From Zunongwangia profunda SM-A87 (lineage in GTDB: Bacteria > Bacteroidota > Bacteroidia > Flavobacteriales > Flavobacteriaceae): a stretch of DNA of 64,000 nt. Shown one piece after another: positions 27,677 to 37,093 of the stretch. Position 1 is the stretch's first letter, and each line of letters opens with the position of its first letter. The DNA is taken from the NCBI RefSeq assembly GCF_000023465.1, contig NC_014041.1, forward strand, positions 1,695,001 through 1,759,000, given 5' to 3'. Position numbers and translations under genes: made by a program. Under the pieces are notes generated by a model. That model was given only the letters and a program-made list of their open reading frames with translations. It was not told the DNA's origin and did no database searches.

Positions 27677-28558
27677 ATGAAAACTAAAATTATAGCTTTC
27701 TTGGGATTGTTTGTGGCTGTTTTTCAGTTATCTGCCCAAGATGAGGTGATCAAACTTTACGACGGAAAAGCGCCCGGTTCTGAAGATTGGAATTGGGAAG
27801 AAGCACAAAAATTTTCCGATTTATTTAAAACTGAAGTGGTGTATAATGTGACCGATCCTTCGTTATTGGTTTTTAAACCAGAAACTCCAAACGGAACAGC
27901 AATTATAATCGCTCCTGGCGGAGGTTTTCAAACCTTATCAATCAATCGGGAAGGCATCGATTTAGCTAAAGAATTAGCTTCTAAAGGGGTAACTGCGTTT
28001 GTGTTAAAATATCGTTTAGTGCATTCTAAAACAGATTCTCCTGCAAAAGAATTAATGGAAAGTTTAAAAGATCGCGCTGATTTTGATGCGAAAAGAGTTA
28101 AAATCAAAAAATTGGCTGGGCAAGATATGCAAGCTGCTTTAAAATATGTAAGAGATAATGCAGCTCAATTTAATATAGCTAAGGATAAAGTGGGAGTGAT
28201 TGGATTTTCTGCCGGAGCTACTGTAGCTTTAGAAAGTGTACTTAGAAGTGCAAGTAAAGCAACACTTCCTAATTTCGCAGCTTCACTTTATGGAGGACCT
28301 AGCGACGATATAATGGCTCAGGATATTCCCAAAGAAATTCCATTATTTATTGCTGCCGCCAGCGACGATCAGTTAAAACTAGCTCCAAAAAGTATTGCTC
28401 TTTATAATAAATGGCTAGCAGCCGGATATCCGGTAGAATTGCATATGTATGCCAAAGGCGGTCACGGGTTTGGAATGGGAACTCAAAATTTACCGGTAGA
28501 TACTTGGTATAAGCGATATGAAGACTGGTTAACTCAATATAAATACCTCAATAAATAA
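27677..28558 (+). CDS. Secreted alpha/beta hydrolase (BD-FAE/acetyl-xylan-esterase-like)
   Basis: 293 residues, signal peptide ending FQLSAQ. Oxyanion motif IIAPGGGFQTL, nucleophile G-F-S-A-G-A (Ser178), acid in AASDDQLKLAP and His in YAKGGHGFGMG. This resembles the esterases of polysaccharide loci that remove acetyl or feruloyl groups. Enclosed between two GH3 genes, it probably strips ester decorations from the same glycan. Confidence 0.85.
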   Translation: MKTKIIAFLGLFVAVFQLSAQDEVIKLYDGKAPGSEDWNWEEAQKFSDLFKTEVVYNVTDPSLLVFKPETPNGTAIIIAPGGGFQTLSINREGIDLAKELASKGVTAFVLKYRLVHSKTDSPAKELMESLKDRADFDAKRVKIKKLAGQDMQAALKYVRDNAAQFNIAKDKVGVIGFSAGATVALESVLRSASKATLPNFAASLYGGPSDDIMAQDIPKEIPLFIAAASDDQLKLAPKSIALYNKWLAAGYPVELHMYAKGGHGFGMGTQNLPVDTWYKRYEDWLTQYKYLNK

Positions 28559-28564
28559 TAGTAT

Positions 28565-30913
28565 ATGAAAATGAACAAACTAAAGCTTTTAGCTTTTGTA
28601 GTATTAGGCTCTTTACAGCTGGCAAATGCTCAAAAAGCGCCTCAGTTAGGAAAAGCTTCTATAGATGAAGTAATCCAGGCAATGACGCCGGAAGAAAAGG
28701 TAGAATTATTAGTGGGGCCCGGGATGCCTGGTTATGCAGGTTTGGTCCCTTTAGAGGGAGAGCCTGACGTACGTGTTTTAGGGCAAGCCGGAGGAAATGA
28801 AGAAGTGAAGCGTTTAGGGATTCCTAAGACCGTTTTTGCAGATGGTCCTGCCGGACTAAGAATTCAGCCAAAAAGACAAAACAATCCTAATACCTATTAT
28901 GCCACTGCATTTCCTGTAGGAACTGCGTTAGCCTCTTCTTGGAATACCGATTTAATTGAAGAAGTGGGAAAAGCGATGGGAGAAGAAGTAAAAGAGTATG
29001 GTGTAGATGTATTATTGGCTCCTGCGTTGAACATTCATAGAAATCCATTAAACGGAAGAAACTTTGAATATTATTCTGAAGATCCTCTAGTTTCCGGTAA
29101 AATAGCTTCTGCTTATATCAAAGGAATCCAGTCACACGATGTAGGTACTTCCGTAAAACATTTTGCAGCAAATAATCAAGAAACTAATCGTTTATCGGTT
29201 AACGCCCATATTAGCGAGCGTGCGATGCGGGAAATTTACTTACGTGGTTTCGAAATTGCCATAAAAGAAGCCAATCCGTGGACAGTGATGACTGCTTATA
29301 ATAAAATTGATGGGACGTATGCTTCCGCTAATGAAGATTTGTTAATCAAGGTGTTAAGAGATGAGTGGGGCTATAAAGGAATGGTGATGACCGATTGGTT
29401 TGGCGGGTATCCGGGTTTCGCTGCTATTAATGAGAAAGGTAATGTAAGCGATGTTATAGCGCAAATGGAAGCTGGTAACGATTTATTGATGCCGGGAACA
29501 AAAGCCCAAAAAGAGGCTTTACTAAAAGCTATTAAAGAAGGTAAGGTAGATGAGGCGGCTATAGATAGAAACCTGCGTCATATTTTAAATTATATTTTAA
29601 AAACGCCAACGGTAGAAAACTATAAGTATAGCGATAATCCAGACTTAAAAGCACACGCTGAAGTAACGCGTAATGCCGCTACTGAAGGAATGGTGTTGTT
29701 GAAAAATGAAGAAAAAACTTTGCCTTATACCAATAAATCAGGTGCCGTTGCTCTTTTTGGAAATACTTCCTACGATTTTATTGCCGGAGGAACAGGAAGT
29801 GGTGATGTAAACGAAGCCTATACCGTTTCGTTATTGGAAGGATTAAAAAATGCTGGGTATAGCATCGATCAGGATTTAGAAAAAACCTACGTTCCTTTTG
29901 TAAAAGCAGCTACCGAAAAGGAAATGAAACGTCGTGCAGCAGAAGGGTTATTGGCCGCTGTACAACGTATTCCAGAGATGCCGCTGGCAAAAGAAATGGT
30001 AACTGAAAAAGCAGCATCTTCTGAAGTTGCCGTAATTACCATAGGTAGAAATGCCGGTGAGCAACACGATAGAAAAATAAACAATGATTTCTATTTAGGT
30101 CAGGATGAAATAAAAATGATCAATACCGTTAGTGATGCCTTTCATGCTGAAGGTAAAAAAGTGATTGTGATTTTAAATATTGGTGGCGTTATTGAAACCG
30201 CCAGCTGGAAAGATAAAGTTGATGCCGTTTTATTAGCTTGGCAACCTGGGCAAGAAGGAGGAAATTCTGTTGCCGATGTAATTTCTGGGGTTAAAAATCC
30301 TTCCGGAAAATTAACAATGACTTTTCCAATGGATTATAACAACGAGCCTTCTGCAGCTAACTTCCCAGGAGTTCCTGCTAACGATCCTAAAGAGGTATTT
30401 TACAAAGAAGGCATTTATGTTGGTTATCGTTATTTCAATACTTTTAATGTAAAACCCTCTTATGAATTTGGTTTTGGTGAGTCGTATACCACGTTTGAGT
30501 ATTCAGATATAGCATTCAGCAATAACAATTTTAAAGATGAGATCAAAGTTTCAGTAAAAGTTACCAATACGGGAAATGTTGCTGGGAAAGAAGTAGTTCA
30601 GGTATATGTTTCTGCGCCTTCAAAAATGCTTGATAAACCTTTAGAAGAATTACGAGCTTTTGGAAAAACTAAATTGCTCCAACCCGGAAAATCTCAGAAG
30701 TTAACATTCACTTTAAAGGCAAAAGATTTAGCTTCTTTTGTAGATGCTAAAAGTGCCTGGATTGCTGAAAAAGGAACCTATACCGTAAAAATTGGTGCCT
30801 CTTCTTTAGACATTAAAACTGCTAAAAATTTCAATTTAGCTAACGACATCACCGTAGAGAAAGTAAATAACACTTTTGATCTTGATGTAGATATGGAAAC
30901 TCTGAAGAATTAA
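28565..30913 (+). CDS. Secreted GH3 family glycoside hydrolase (second) with FnIII-like C-terminus
   Basis: 782 residues, signal peptide ending LQLANAQ. Domain order is the TIM barrel (FADGPAGLRIQP; NIHRNPLNGRNFEYYSEDP; SVKHFAANNQETNR; nucleophile Asp277 in GMVMTDWFGG), the sandwich domain (GMVLLKNEEKTLPY) and a fibronectin type III-like domain (SVKVTNTGNVAGKEVVQVYV). This is the classical beta-glucosidase/beta-xylosidase layout. It differs from the first GH3 in motif details, so the two enzymes probably cut different linkages or ends. Confidence 0.93.
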   Translation: MKMNKLKLLAFVVLGSLQLANAQKAPQLGKASIDEVIQAMTPEEKVELLVGPGMPGYAGLVPLEGEPDVRVLGQAGGNEEVKRLGIPKTVFADGPAGLRIQPKRQNNPNTYYATAFPVGTALASSWNTDLIEEVGKAMGEEVKEYGVDVLLAPALNIHRNPLNGRNFEYYSEDPLVSGKIASAYIKGIQSHDVGTSVKHFAANNQETNRLSVNAHISERAMREIYLRGFEIAIKEANPWTVMTAYNKIDGTYASANEDLLIKVLRDEWGYKGMVMTDWFGGYPGFAAINEKGNVSDVIAQMEAGNDLLMPGTKAQKEALLKAIKEGKVDEAAIDRNLRHILNYILKTPTVENYKYSDNPDLKAHAEVTRNAATEGMVLLKNEEKTLPYTNKSGAVALFGNTSYDFIAGGTGSGDVNEAYTVSLLEGLKNAGYSIDQDLEKTYVPFVKAATEKEMKRRAAEGLLAAVQRIPEMPLAKEMVTEKAASSEVAVITIGRNAGEQHDRKINNDFYLGQDEIKMINTVSDAFHAEGKKVIVILNIGGVIETASWKDKVDAVLLAWQPGQEGGNSVADVISGVKNPSGKLTMTFPMDYNNEPSAANFPGVPANDPKEVFYKEGIYVGYRYFNTFNVKPSYEFGFGESYTTFEYSDIAFSNNNFKDEIKVSVKVTNTGNVAGKEVVQVYVSAPSKMLDKPLEELRAFGKTKLLQPGKSQKLTFTLKAKDLASFVDAKSAWIAEKGTYTVKIGASSLDIKTAKNFNLANDITVEKVNNTFDLDVDMETLKN

Positions 30914-30943
30914 GATAAGTTATTCATTTAAATAAAATTATTT

Positions 30944-32617
30944 ATGAAACTCATAAAAAATGTTTTTTATGTAATTGCAATTTTTCTAGCGGTTGCTTCT
31001 TGTAAAGAGAACAAAGAAGAAAGTCAGCAGGAAATTCAACAAAAAGAAACAAAGAAAAGACCAAATATTGTCTTCATTATTAGTGATGATCACGCTTATC
31101 AGGCCATTAGTGCATATGGCGGAAGATTGGCAGAAGTAGCACCCACACCTAATATAGATAGAATAGCTGATGATGGGATGTTGTTTAATCACGCCTTGGT
31201 CACAAATTCCATTTGCGGACCTTCAAGAGCCACTATAATGACTGGAAAATACGGTCACGAAAATGGGTTTGTGGATAATACGATAGGTAGTAAATTTGAC
31301 TTTACTCAACAAACTTTTGGAGAGTTGTTGCAGGAAGCTGGCTATAAAACTGGGGTTTTAGGTAAACTACATTTAGGGCAAACCCCAACCAAAGGTTTTG
31401 ATTATATCGATATTTTACCTGGGCAAGGTTCTTACTATAATCCCCTTTTTGTAAATAAAGAAGGGCAATACCAATTAGAAGGCTATGCTACAGATATTAT
31501 CACCGAAAAAGCTATTAGCTGGATAGATTCCGTAAAATCGGATGACCAACCTTTTATGCTGTTCTTGGGGCATAAATCTCCGCACAGACCTTGGCAACCT
31601 GGTCCAGAAGAATTGGGGATGTACGAAGGTGTAGAAATTCCTGAGCCTGAGACCTTGTTTGATGATTACTCAGGCAATAGAAAAGTAGCATCTTTAAATT
31701 ATATGTCTATCGCTGATGCGATGAAAATGGGGCAGGATATTAAAATAACCGATAAGCCACAAACTGGTTTTAACGAAGCTCAGCAAAAAATGTGGGATTC
31801 AATATATGGTCCTATTAACGAAGAGTTTAAGAAAGCAAACCTTAAAGGAGATGAGCTCACCCGATATAAATATCAGCGTTATATGCGAGATTACTTAGCA
31901 TCTGTAGCCGGCGTAGATAAAGGTGTTGGTCAGGTTTTAGATTACTTAAAAGAAGCTGGTTTAGATGAAAATACGATTGTGATTTACACTTCAGATCAAG
32001 GATTCTATCTAGGAGAACACGGCTGGTTTGATAAACGATGGATGTATAAAGAATCATTAAGAACTCCATTATTGGTTAAATGGCCTGGAGTAATAAAAGC
32101 AGGTGTAGAAAATAACGATCTGGTTTCGAATCTTGATTTTGCCGAAACTTTTCTGGATTTAGCAGAAGCCAATATTCCTGATGATATGCAAGGAAGAAGT
32201 TTAGTACCTGTTTTAGAAGGGAATACTCCTGAAGACTGGAGAGAAGCACATTATTATCACTATTACGAGCATCCTTCTGAACACGATGTAAGACGTCATT
32301 ATGGAATTACTACAGATAAGTACAAATTAATTCATTTTTATTATGATATGGATGTTTGGGAATTGTATGATCTGGAGAAAGATCCTAGTGAGATGAATAA
32401 CGTTTATGGTGATTCGGAATATGCAGAAGTTCAAAAAGAACTTCATAAAAAGCTCGAAGAATTACGCGTAAAGTATAAAGACAACGATAGCTTAAACCAA
32501 AAGTTTATCGAAGAATATAAAGAAAAGGTGAAAAAAAATCCTCTAATTGAATATTGGAAATTATCCCCTGAAGAAAGACAGAGATTATTTCAGCGATATT
32601 CAAAAAATAAGAAATAA
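30944..32617 (+). CDS. Sulfatase (S1 family) lipoprotein
   Basis: 557 residues. Lipobox VASC suggests outer-membrane or periplasmic anchoring. N-terminal metal site RPNIVFIISDDHAYQ and formylglycine motif C-G-P-S-R with Cys91; the cysteine-type site needs a separate maturase (not in the window). HKSPHRPWQPGPEE and DQGFYLGEHGWFDKRWMYKES carry the other metal and substrate-binding residues. Last gene of the GH3 locus; it implies a sulfated glycan as substrate. Confidence 0.93.
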   Translation: MKLIKNVFYVIAIFLAVASCKENKEESQQEIQQKETKKRPNIVFIISDDHAYQAISAYGGRLAEVAPTPNIDRIADDGMLFNHALVTNSICGPSRATIMTGKYGHENGFVDNTIGSKFDFTQQTFGELLQEAGYKTGVLGKLHLGQTPTKGFDYIDILPGQGSYYNPLFVNKEGQYQLEGYATDIITEKAISWIDSVKSDDQPFMLFLGHKSPHRPWQPGPEELGMYEGVEIPEPETLFDDYSGNRKVASLNYMSIADAMKMGQDIKITDKPQTGFNEAQQKMWDSIYGPINEEFKKANLKGDELTRYKYQRYMRDYLASVAGVDKGVGQVLDYLKEAGLDENTIVIYTSDQGFYLGEHGWFDKRWMYKESLRTPLLVKWPGVIKAGVENNDLVSNLDFAETFLDLAEANIPDDMQGRSLVPVLEGNTPEDWREAHYYHYYEHPSEHDVRRHYGITTDKYKLIHFYYDMDVWELYDLEKDPSEMNNVYGDSEYAEVQKELHKKLEELRVKYKDNDSLNQKFIEEYKEKVKKNPLIEYWKLSPEERQRLFQRYSKNKK

Positions 32618-32707
32618 ATATTCCTTAAATTATAAAAAGTAAAATTACAGGTTTTTGCTTATATCTTTTTAAATAAAGGTAGACTAAGCTATATGAAGTA
32701 ATACTTT

Positions 32708-32736
32708 AATTCCTCTGGGGTACCTTCAGGGGAATT
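32708..32736 (+). terminator. Candidate terminator after the GH3/sulfatase locus
   Basis: AATTCCTCTG/CAGGGGAATT stem (9 of 10 Watson-Crick, one G-U) with a 9-base loop, 90 bp after the sulfatase stop. It has a weak downstream tract, so support is moderate. Confidence 0.4.
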
Positions 32737-32913
32737 ATAGTTTATACCACGGATATTGAGATCTGAAATTTTATAAAAAATTTCAGCATACTAAAGATGA
32801 AATATTCAAAATGTGTTTGTCAATACTATTGGGCAGATAATTTCACTATGGGATAGGAGAGAAGACAGGGAGCAAAAGGCGTGATTATTTTTTAGTTTTC
32901 GAAAAACAAAAAC

Positions 32914-33069
32914 TTATTCTGATGTATTCCTGGATTTAAAAAATTTCCTCCAGATCTTTTTAATTATTTGTGTAAATCCATTCAGGTCTACAACTATCGT
33001 TCCTATGATAAATAGAATAAATAATAGAAACGTGAGGATATAAAAGTCGGCAGCTTGCAACTCATGCAT
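32914..33069 (-). CDS. Small single-pass membrane protein (51 aa)
   Basis: ATG at 33069 and TAA at 32914-32916. After MHELQAADF come a strong hydrophobic segment (YILTFLLFILFIIGTIVV, residues about 10-27) and a basic tail (IIKKIWRKFFKSRN), the typical shape of a small inner-membrane protein with the tail in the cytoplasm. No ribosome-binding site is visible, which is usual in this phylum. No family recognised; coding is inferred from composition alone. Confidence 0.45.
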   Translation of the reverse strand: MHELQAADFYILTFLLFILFIIGTIVVDLNGFTQIIKKIWRKFFKSRNTSE

Positions 33070-33275
33070 GATTAATAACTATTTTTTGTCCATACTAAAG
33101 TATAAGTTCTAAATTATAAATTATCGCTTTAAGCTTATTAAAAAGTAATTAAATTATTAAGGTATTAGAGTTTATTTTTTTGAAAGGTATTAAAAACTAT
33201 AGTAGTCATACAGGTACTGGAATAACCTGTCATAAGTTATGCCATATTGCAGACTATAGTGCTTATTATAATAGT

Positions 33276-33320
33276 TTAATCTAAAATATGGAGAAAATTA
33301 TTCTCCATATTTTAGATTAA
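33276..33320. terminator. Perfect 20-bp inverted repeat after DUF4374 gene
   Basis: Arms 33276-33295 and 33301-33320 pair perfectly with a 5-base loop, starting 21 bp beyond the stop of the minus-strand iron operon. The AT-rich stem has a GGAGAA/TTCTCC end next to the loop. It probably terminates the iron operon or protects its 3' end, but no clear T tract follows on either strand. The rest of the 32618-33341 gap holds the 51-aa ORF and the hairpin at 32708. Confidence 0.6.
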
Positions 33321-33341
33321 TTTAAAGAGGTGAAAAAGCAA

Positions 33342-34634
33342 TTACTCTTTAATATCTAATTTGCTTATCGCAGTAATGGTTCCTCCTTTAACCTCTATGC
33401 CCCTGGTCGCCATAGCAGTGGTAGCATCTATCTGATAAATATAACTTCCTGCTTCCGTAGTAACCCCAATATGAACGATATCATCTTCCACATAGTTATT
33501 TTGGCTGGTAATATTTGTAATATCAGATTCAGCTGGCATTCCTTCCACCCAGATAAGATTTTTATCATAGACGTTAACAATGGCCAATCGTTTTCCTGTT
33601 GTATATGCTCCTTTAGTGGCAACAGGGCTCATATTCAATACAAACACTCCATTTCCTACATAGGTCTGTTCAGTCATATAATATCCATTAGAAGCTTCTT
33701 CCAGATTAAAGAAATAAGATTGGTCAAATACTTCTTCTCCAGCCTTAATTCTTGTAATAGCAGATGGCTTTGTTGAACTTGCTTCTCCGTTAGTGGTGGC
33801 TACCGCAGATGAAAAAGCATAGATGTCACCATTTTCAACAACTCCTAAGCCACTTGTAAAATAACGGCCAATAAAGCTGGTTCTATCATCTTCAATAACA
33901 GTTTGCAATTCCATTTCAGGGTAGGAATATACTGCAATCCATGCCTCATCCGGATGATCCGTACCGAACATATCATTACAACAAGCTTTTACACTCATAA
34001 ATGGCGCATATACCTGGTCACCAACCTGGGTCATCCAGGTAAAAAAGGCCAATTCATCGTTATCGATAATATTTTGCGTATTTATTTGTCCTTCACCCAC
34101 CAGCTGTGAAGTTTCCGTATCCAGACGGTACCAACTGGCGAATGGATTAGTACTATTTCTTGAAATTTTGGTCATAAGGATTTCATCATCCATATTGGTA
34201 AAGGACTGCACCGTCTCTGCCTGGAAATCGGAAATCATATCAAGTTTCCCCATAGCGTTTAACTGGTAGGTGGTTACCGCCCCAGGATTTCCTTGCCCGT
34301 ATAATAAGCTAAAGAACTTATTATTATTTCTAATATAATATCGATAGGTTCCGTCTTGTTCAACTCCATTACCTACTAAGCTGATTTCTCCAGAGTTCAG
34401 ACTTTCTAAGGCCAACAGGTAGTCGGCTACTCCCTCCAGGGCATTTGGAGTTGCAGCTACCACATATCTGGATTCTATCTGTGAAGGATCTTCTGGATTT
34501 TCACCAGCACCCTGATCAGGGTTTTCTTCAGAATCCTTATCTGTATTTATAGGGGTATCATCGTCGCTACAACTAAAAATTGCAGTTGAAAATAAGAAGA
34601 TTAAAAAATAACTTTTTACTTGTCTCATGGTCAT
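33342..34634 (-). CDS. DUF4374 domain lipoprotein
   Basis: 430 residues with a lipobox (AIFSCSDDD) and an Asp/Glu-rich linker. Residues from about 50 match the DUF4374 pattern: RYVVAATPNALEGVADYLL, EQDGTYRYYIRNNNKFFSLLYGQGNP, SVKACCNDMFGT and GRYFTSGLG. The family looks like a beta-propeller lipoprotein and is nearly always encoded with a siderophore-type TonB receptor and a PepSY protein, as here. A surface binding or accessory role in iron uptake is inferred. Confidence 0.9.
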   Translation of the reverse strand: MTMRQVKSYFLIFLFSTAIFSCSDDDTPINTDKDSEENPDQGAGENPEDPSQIESRYVVAATPNALEGVADYLLALESLNSGEISLVGNGVEQDGTYRYYIRNNNKFFSLLYGQGNPGAVTTYQLNAMGKLDMISDFQAETVQSFTNMDDEILMTKISRNSTNPFASWYRLDTETSQLVGEGQINTQNIIDNDELAFFTWMTQVGDQVYAPFMSVKACCNDMFGTDHPDEAWIAVYSYPEMELQTVIEDDRTSFIGRYFTSGLGVVENGDIYAFSSAVATTNGEASSTKPSAITRIKAGEEVFDQSYFFNLEEASNGYYMTEQTYVGNGVFVLNMSPVATKGAYTTGKRLAIVNVYDKNLIWVEGMPAESDITNITSQNNYVEDDIVHIGVTTEAGSYIYQIDATTAMATRGIEVKGGTITAISKLDIKE

Positions 34635-34652
34635 ATATTGATTTAAAATTGA

Positions 34653-37019
34653 TTAAAAGGTATAGCTGATTTTTCCGGTGAAGCTTCTTCCCGGTTTTTG
34701 TAAACTAAAATTGTCATAGAGGTTTTTATCTAGAATATTTCGAATTTCCAGTGTAAAACTAAAATGATCCATCATATAGGTTGCGGTAAGGTCATGCGAC
34801 CATTGCTCAGGGATGCCATACTTAGAGTCGCCGTTTCCAAGAGAGGGCCAATAACGATAGAAAGCATGCACATACAACAGGTTATAACCCAGGCTCAATT
34901 GGTTCCCAGTATTCATTATATTGCTGAAATTGTAAGTAAGATTTCCGTTTCCGTAGAAATAGGGCATGTTGGGAATGCGGTCACGATACACCAGGCTTTC
35001 TGTTCCTTCCACATACTTGGTGTTATTTCTTAAATTCTCGTAGGTAAGGTTCATTCCTGCAAGAAAGTTTTTATGGGTGTAATTGATTTGTAATTCACCT
35101 CCTAAATTGGTGACATCCTGAAGATTTTCCATGGTTTGTAATACCTGATTGGTATTCAACCTTGGACGTATAAAATCTTTAGCATCTCTATAAAATAAGG
35201 TGCCATCAAAGTGGAAACGATGATCATGACTAAGTATAAACGAATAGGCAATCCCGAAGTTATAATTGTGACTGCTTTCCGGTTTTAAATCTGTATTTCC
35301 TTCCAGGGTGATGTTCCCATCTCCAAAAAGTTCATTACCTGTAGGCAATCGGTAACTCTTCTCGTAGGATGCCTTTAATTGAAGTCGATCATCAATAAAA
35401 TAGGTCCCAGCGATCCCCCAGCCAAAATTATTAAGTTGGTTATATCGCTCAATTTCTATAGGATCATTGCTTCCGGATTCTCTATAGGATTGGATGAAGT
35501 TATTAACCTGATTATAATTTTTTGCGAATAGGGTGGTACTCCAGTCTTTTTGTTCTATTTGATAGCCAATACCAAGAACATTTTTAAATGATTTTCTTGG
35601 CGGGTTATAATTATTCTCTTCAGGGTTAAGCAGGTTTTCCTGTTTCCTGTCGAAACTGGTAAAAACATTACTAAGAGATAACTTTTGATGCTCATCTATT
35701 TTATAATTAAATGATGCATTTACCAGTCCGTTATTATTTTGAAATCTCGAATGCGTATAGGATTGCTCCCCGCCGGGATTTCCATTACCCAGTTCTTTGT
35801 GGTGACCATACCAGTCATATCTGCGATTAACTGTATCAATTACCTGTTCTTTTCCCAGATTGTAATTAGCATTGATAGAGGCATCGAAACCGTCAACAAA
35901 AAGATCCTTTTTTTGGTACTTTAAAGTAGGCATGATAATGTTGCTTCTTGAATGGCGTTGACCAAAAACCCGTACCAGCCGTTGTGCGGTTTGAATTTCG
36001 TTGTATACCTGCCCCAGAGTGATGCCAAAAAGAAGGCGATCTGCGTAGGATTTATTGATCACTCCAAAGCTTCCTATAAAAGTCTCATTATGATACTGGT
36101 CATGGAATCGTCGTACTTCCTGGTTACGGCTATAAGCTCCGGTATTCACATCTGCCACATCAACATTGACTTTATAATCATTATCGGAATAGTTTTGAAA
36201 TGCATTGATGTTTACGATAATATCATTTTTAAAGACTTTAGTCATGTCGACATTGGTGCGATGTGTATTAAATGATCCGTAGGAATAAGAAAGATCTAAT
36301 CGGTCTTTCTCATAAGTATTGGTGATGATATTAATCGCACCTCCCAAAGCATCGGCTCCTAAACCAACAGGAACTACACCTTTATAAATTTCTATACGCT
36401 CAGCAAGGTTTATAGGAATATTATTGAGTTGAAAAGCACTTCCGAAATTATCCATAGGAATACCATCAATAAAAATTTTAACCTGATTACCCCGAAAACC
36501 ATTCATGGATAGGCTCATTCTTGATCCAACACCTCCACTCTCGCGCATTCGAATTCCTGAAGCTCTGTCCAGGGCATGAGCAACATCCAGCGTGCTGTTT
36601 TTCAATTTAGTAGCATCTATCACATCTACATTGTAAGCCAATGCTTCTATCTCCTGAATTTTATTTTTGCCAATAATCATCACTTCGCTGAGATTATAGC
36701 CCGTTTCCAGGGCTATGTTAAGTTGATAACTACTTGTAGCTTCCAAAATTATGGTTTCGGTATAAGTTTTAAATCCAATAAAACTGACTTTTATTTCTTG
36801 CGATCCGATAAGGTTTGTTTTTAAATGATAGGCTCCAGTAAGATCACTGATTACTCCAGTTTTAGTACCGGCTAGGGAAATAGTGGCTCCGGCAACCGGA
36901 TTACCATCTTGATCAGTAATGGTTCCATAAACCCCATTCTGATATTGTTGAGCAAGTACAGGAATAACCCATATTGATATAAGGTTAAAAAAGATGATAA
37001 GAAAATATTTTTTATTCAT
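34653..37019 (-). CDS. TonB-dependent siderophore-type receptor
   Basis: 788 residues: signal peptide ending PVLAQ, a carboxypeptidase-regulatory-like domain (GVYGTITDQDGNPVAGATI...GVISDLTGAYHL), a plug with ASGIRMRESGGVGSRMSL, MNGFRGNQVKIFIDG and GADALGGAINIITN, and a full barrel ending GKISYTF. The size and barrel style are of ferric-chelate receptors, not SusC. It is co-oriented with PepSY, DUF3649 and DUF3325 genes upstream and DUF4374 downstream (18 bp). Confidence 0.9.
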   Translation of the reverse strand: MNKKYFLIIFFNLISIWVIPVLAQQYQNGVYGTITDQDGNPVAGATISLAGTKTGVISDLTGAYHLKTNLIGSQEIKVSFIGFKTYTETIILEATSSYQLNIALETGYNLSEVMIIGKNKIQEIEALAYNVDVIDATKLKNSTLDVAHALDRASGIRMRESGGVGSRMSLSMNGFRGNQVKIFIDGIPMDNFGSAFQLNNIPINLAERIEIYKGVVPVGLGADALGGAINIITNTYEKDRLDLSYSYGSFNTHRTNVDMTKVFKNDIIVNINAFQNYSDNDYKVNVDVADVNTGAYSRNQEVRRFHDQYHNETFIGSFGVINKSYADRLLFGITLGQVYNEIQTAQRLVRVFGQRHSRSNIIMPTLKYQKKDLFVDGFDASINANYNLGKEQVIDTVNRRYDWYGHHKELGNGNPGGEQSYTHSRFQNNNGLVNASFNYKIDEHQKLSLSNVFTSFDRKQENLLNPEENNYNPPRKSFKNVLGIGYQIEQKDWSTTLFAKNYNQVNNFIQSYRESGSNDPIEIERYNQLNNFGWGIAGTYFIDDRLQLKASYEKSYRLPTGNELFGDGNITLEGNTDLKPESSHNYNFGIAYSFILSHDHRFHFDGTLFYRDAKDFIRPRLNTNQVLQTMENLQDVTNLGGELQINYTHKNFLAGMNLTYENLRNNTKYVEGTESLVYRDRIPNMPYFYGNGNLTYNFSNIMNTGNQLSLGYNLLYVHAFYRYWPSLGNGDSKYGIPEQWSHDLTATYMMDHFSFTLEIRNILDKNLYDNFSLQKPGRSFTGKISYTF

Positions 37020-37093
37020 TTAATTTTTATTAAGACTAATTATAAATAATTAATTAAAAAAAACTGTGGTTATCAAATAAGGTATTGAATAAA

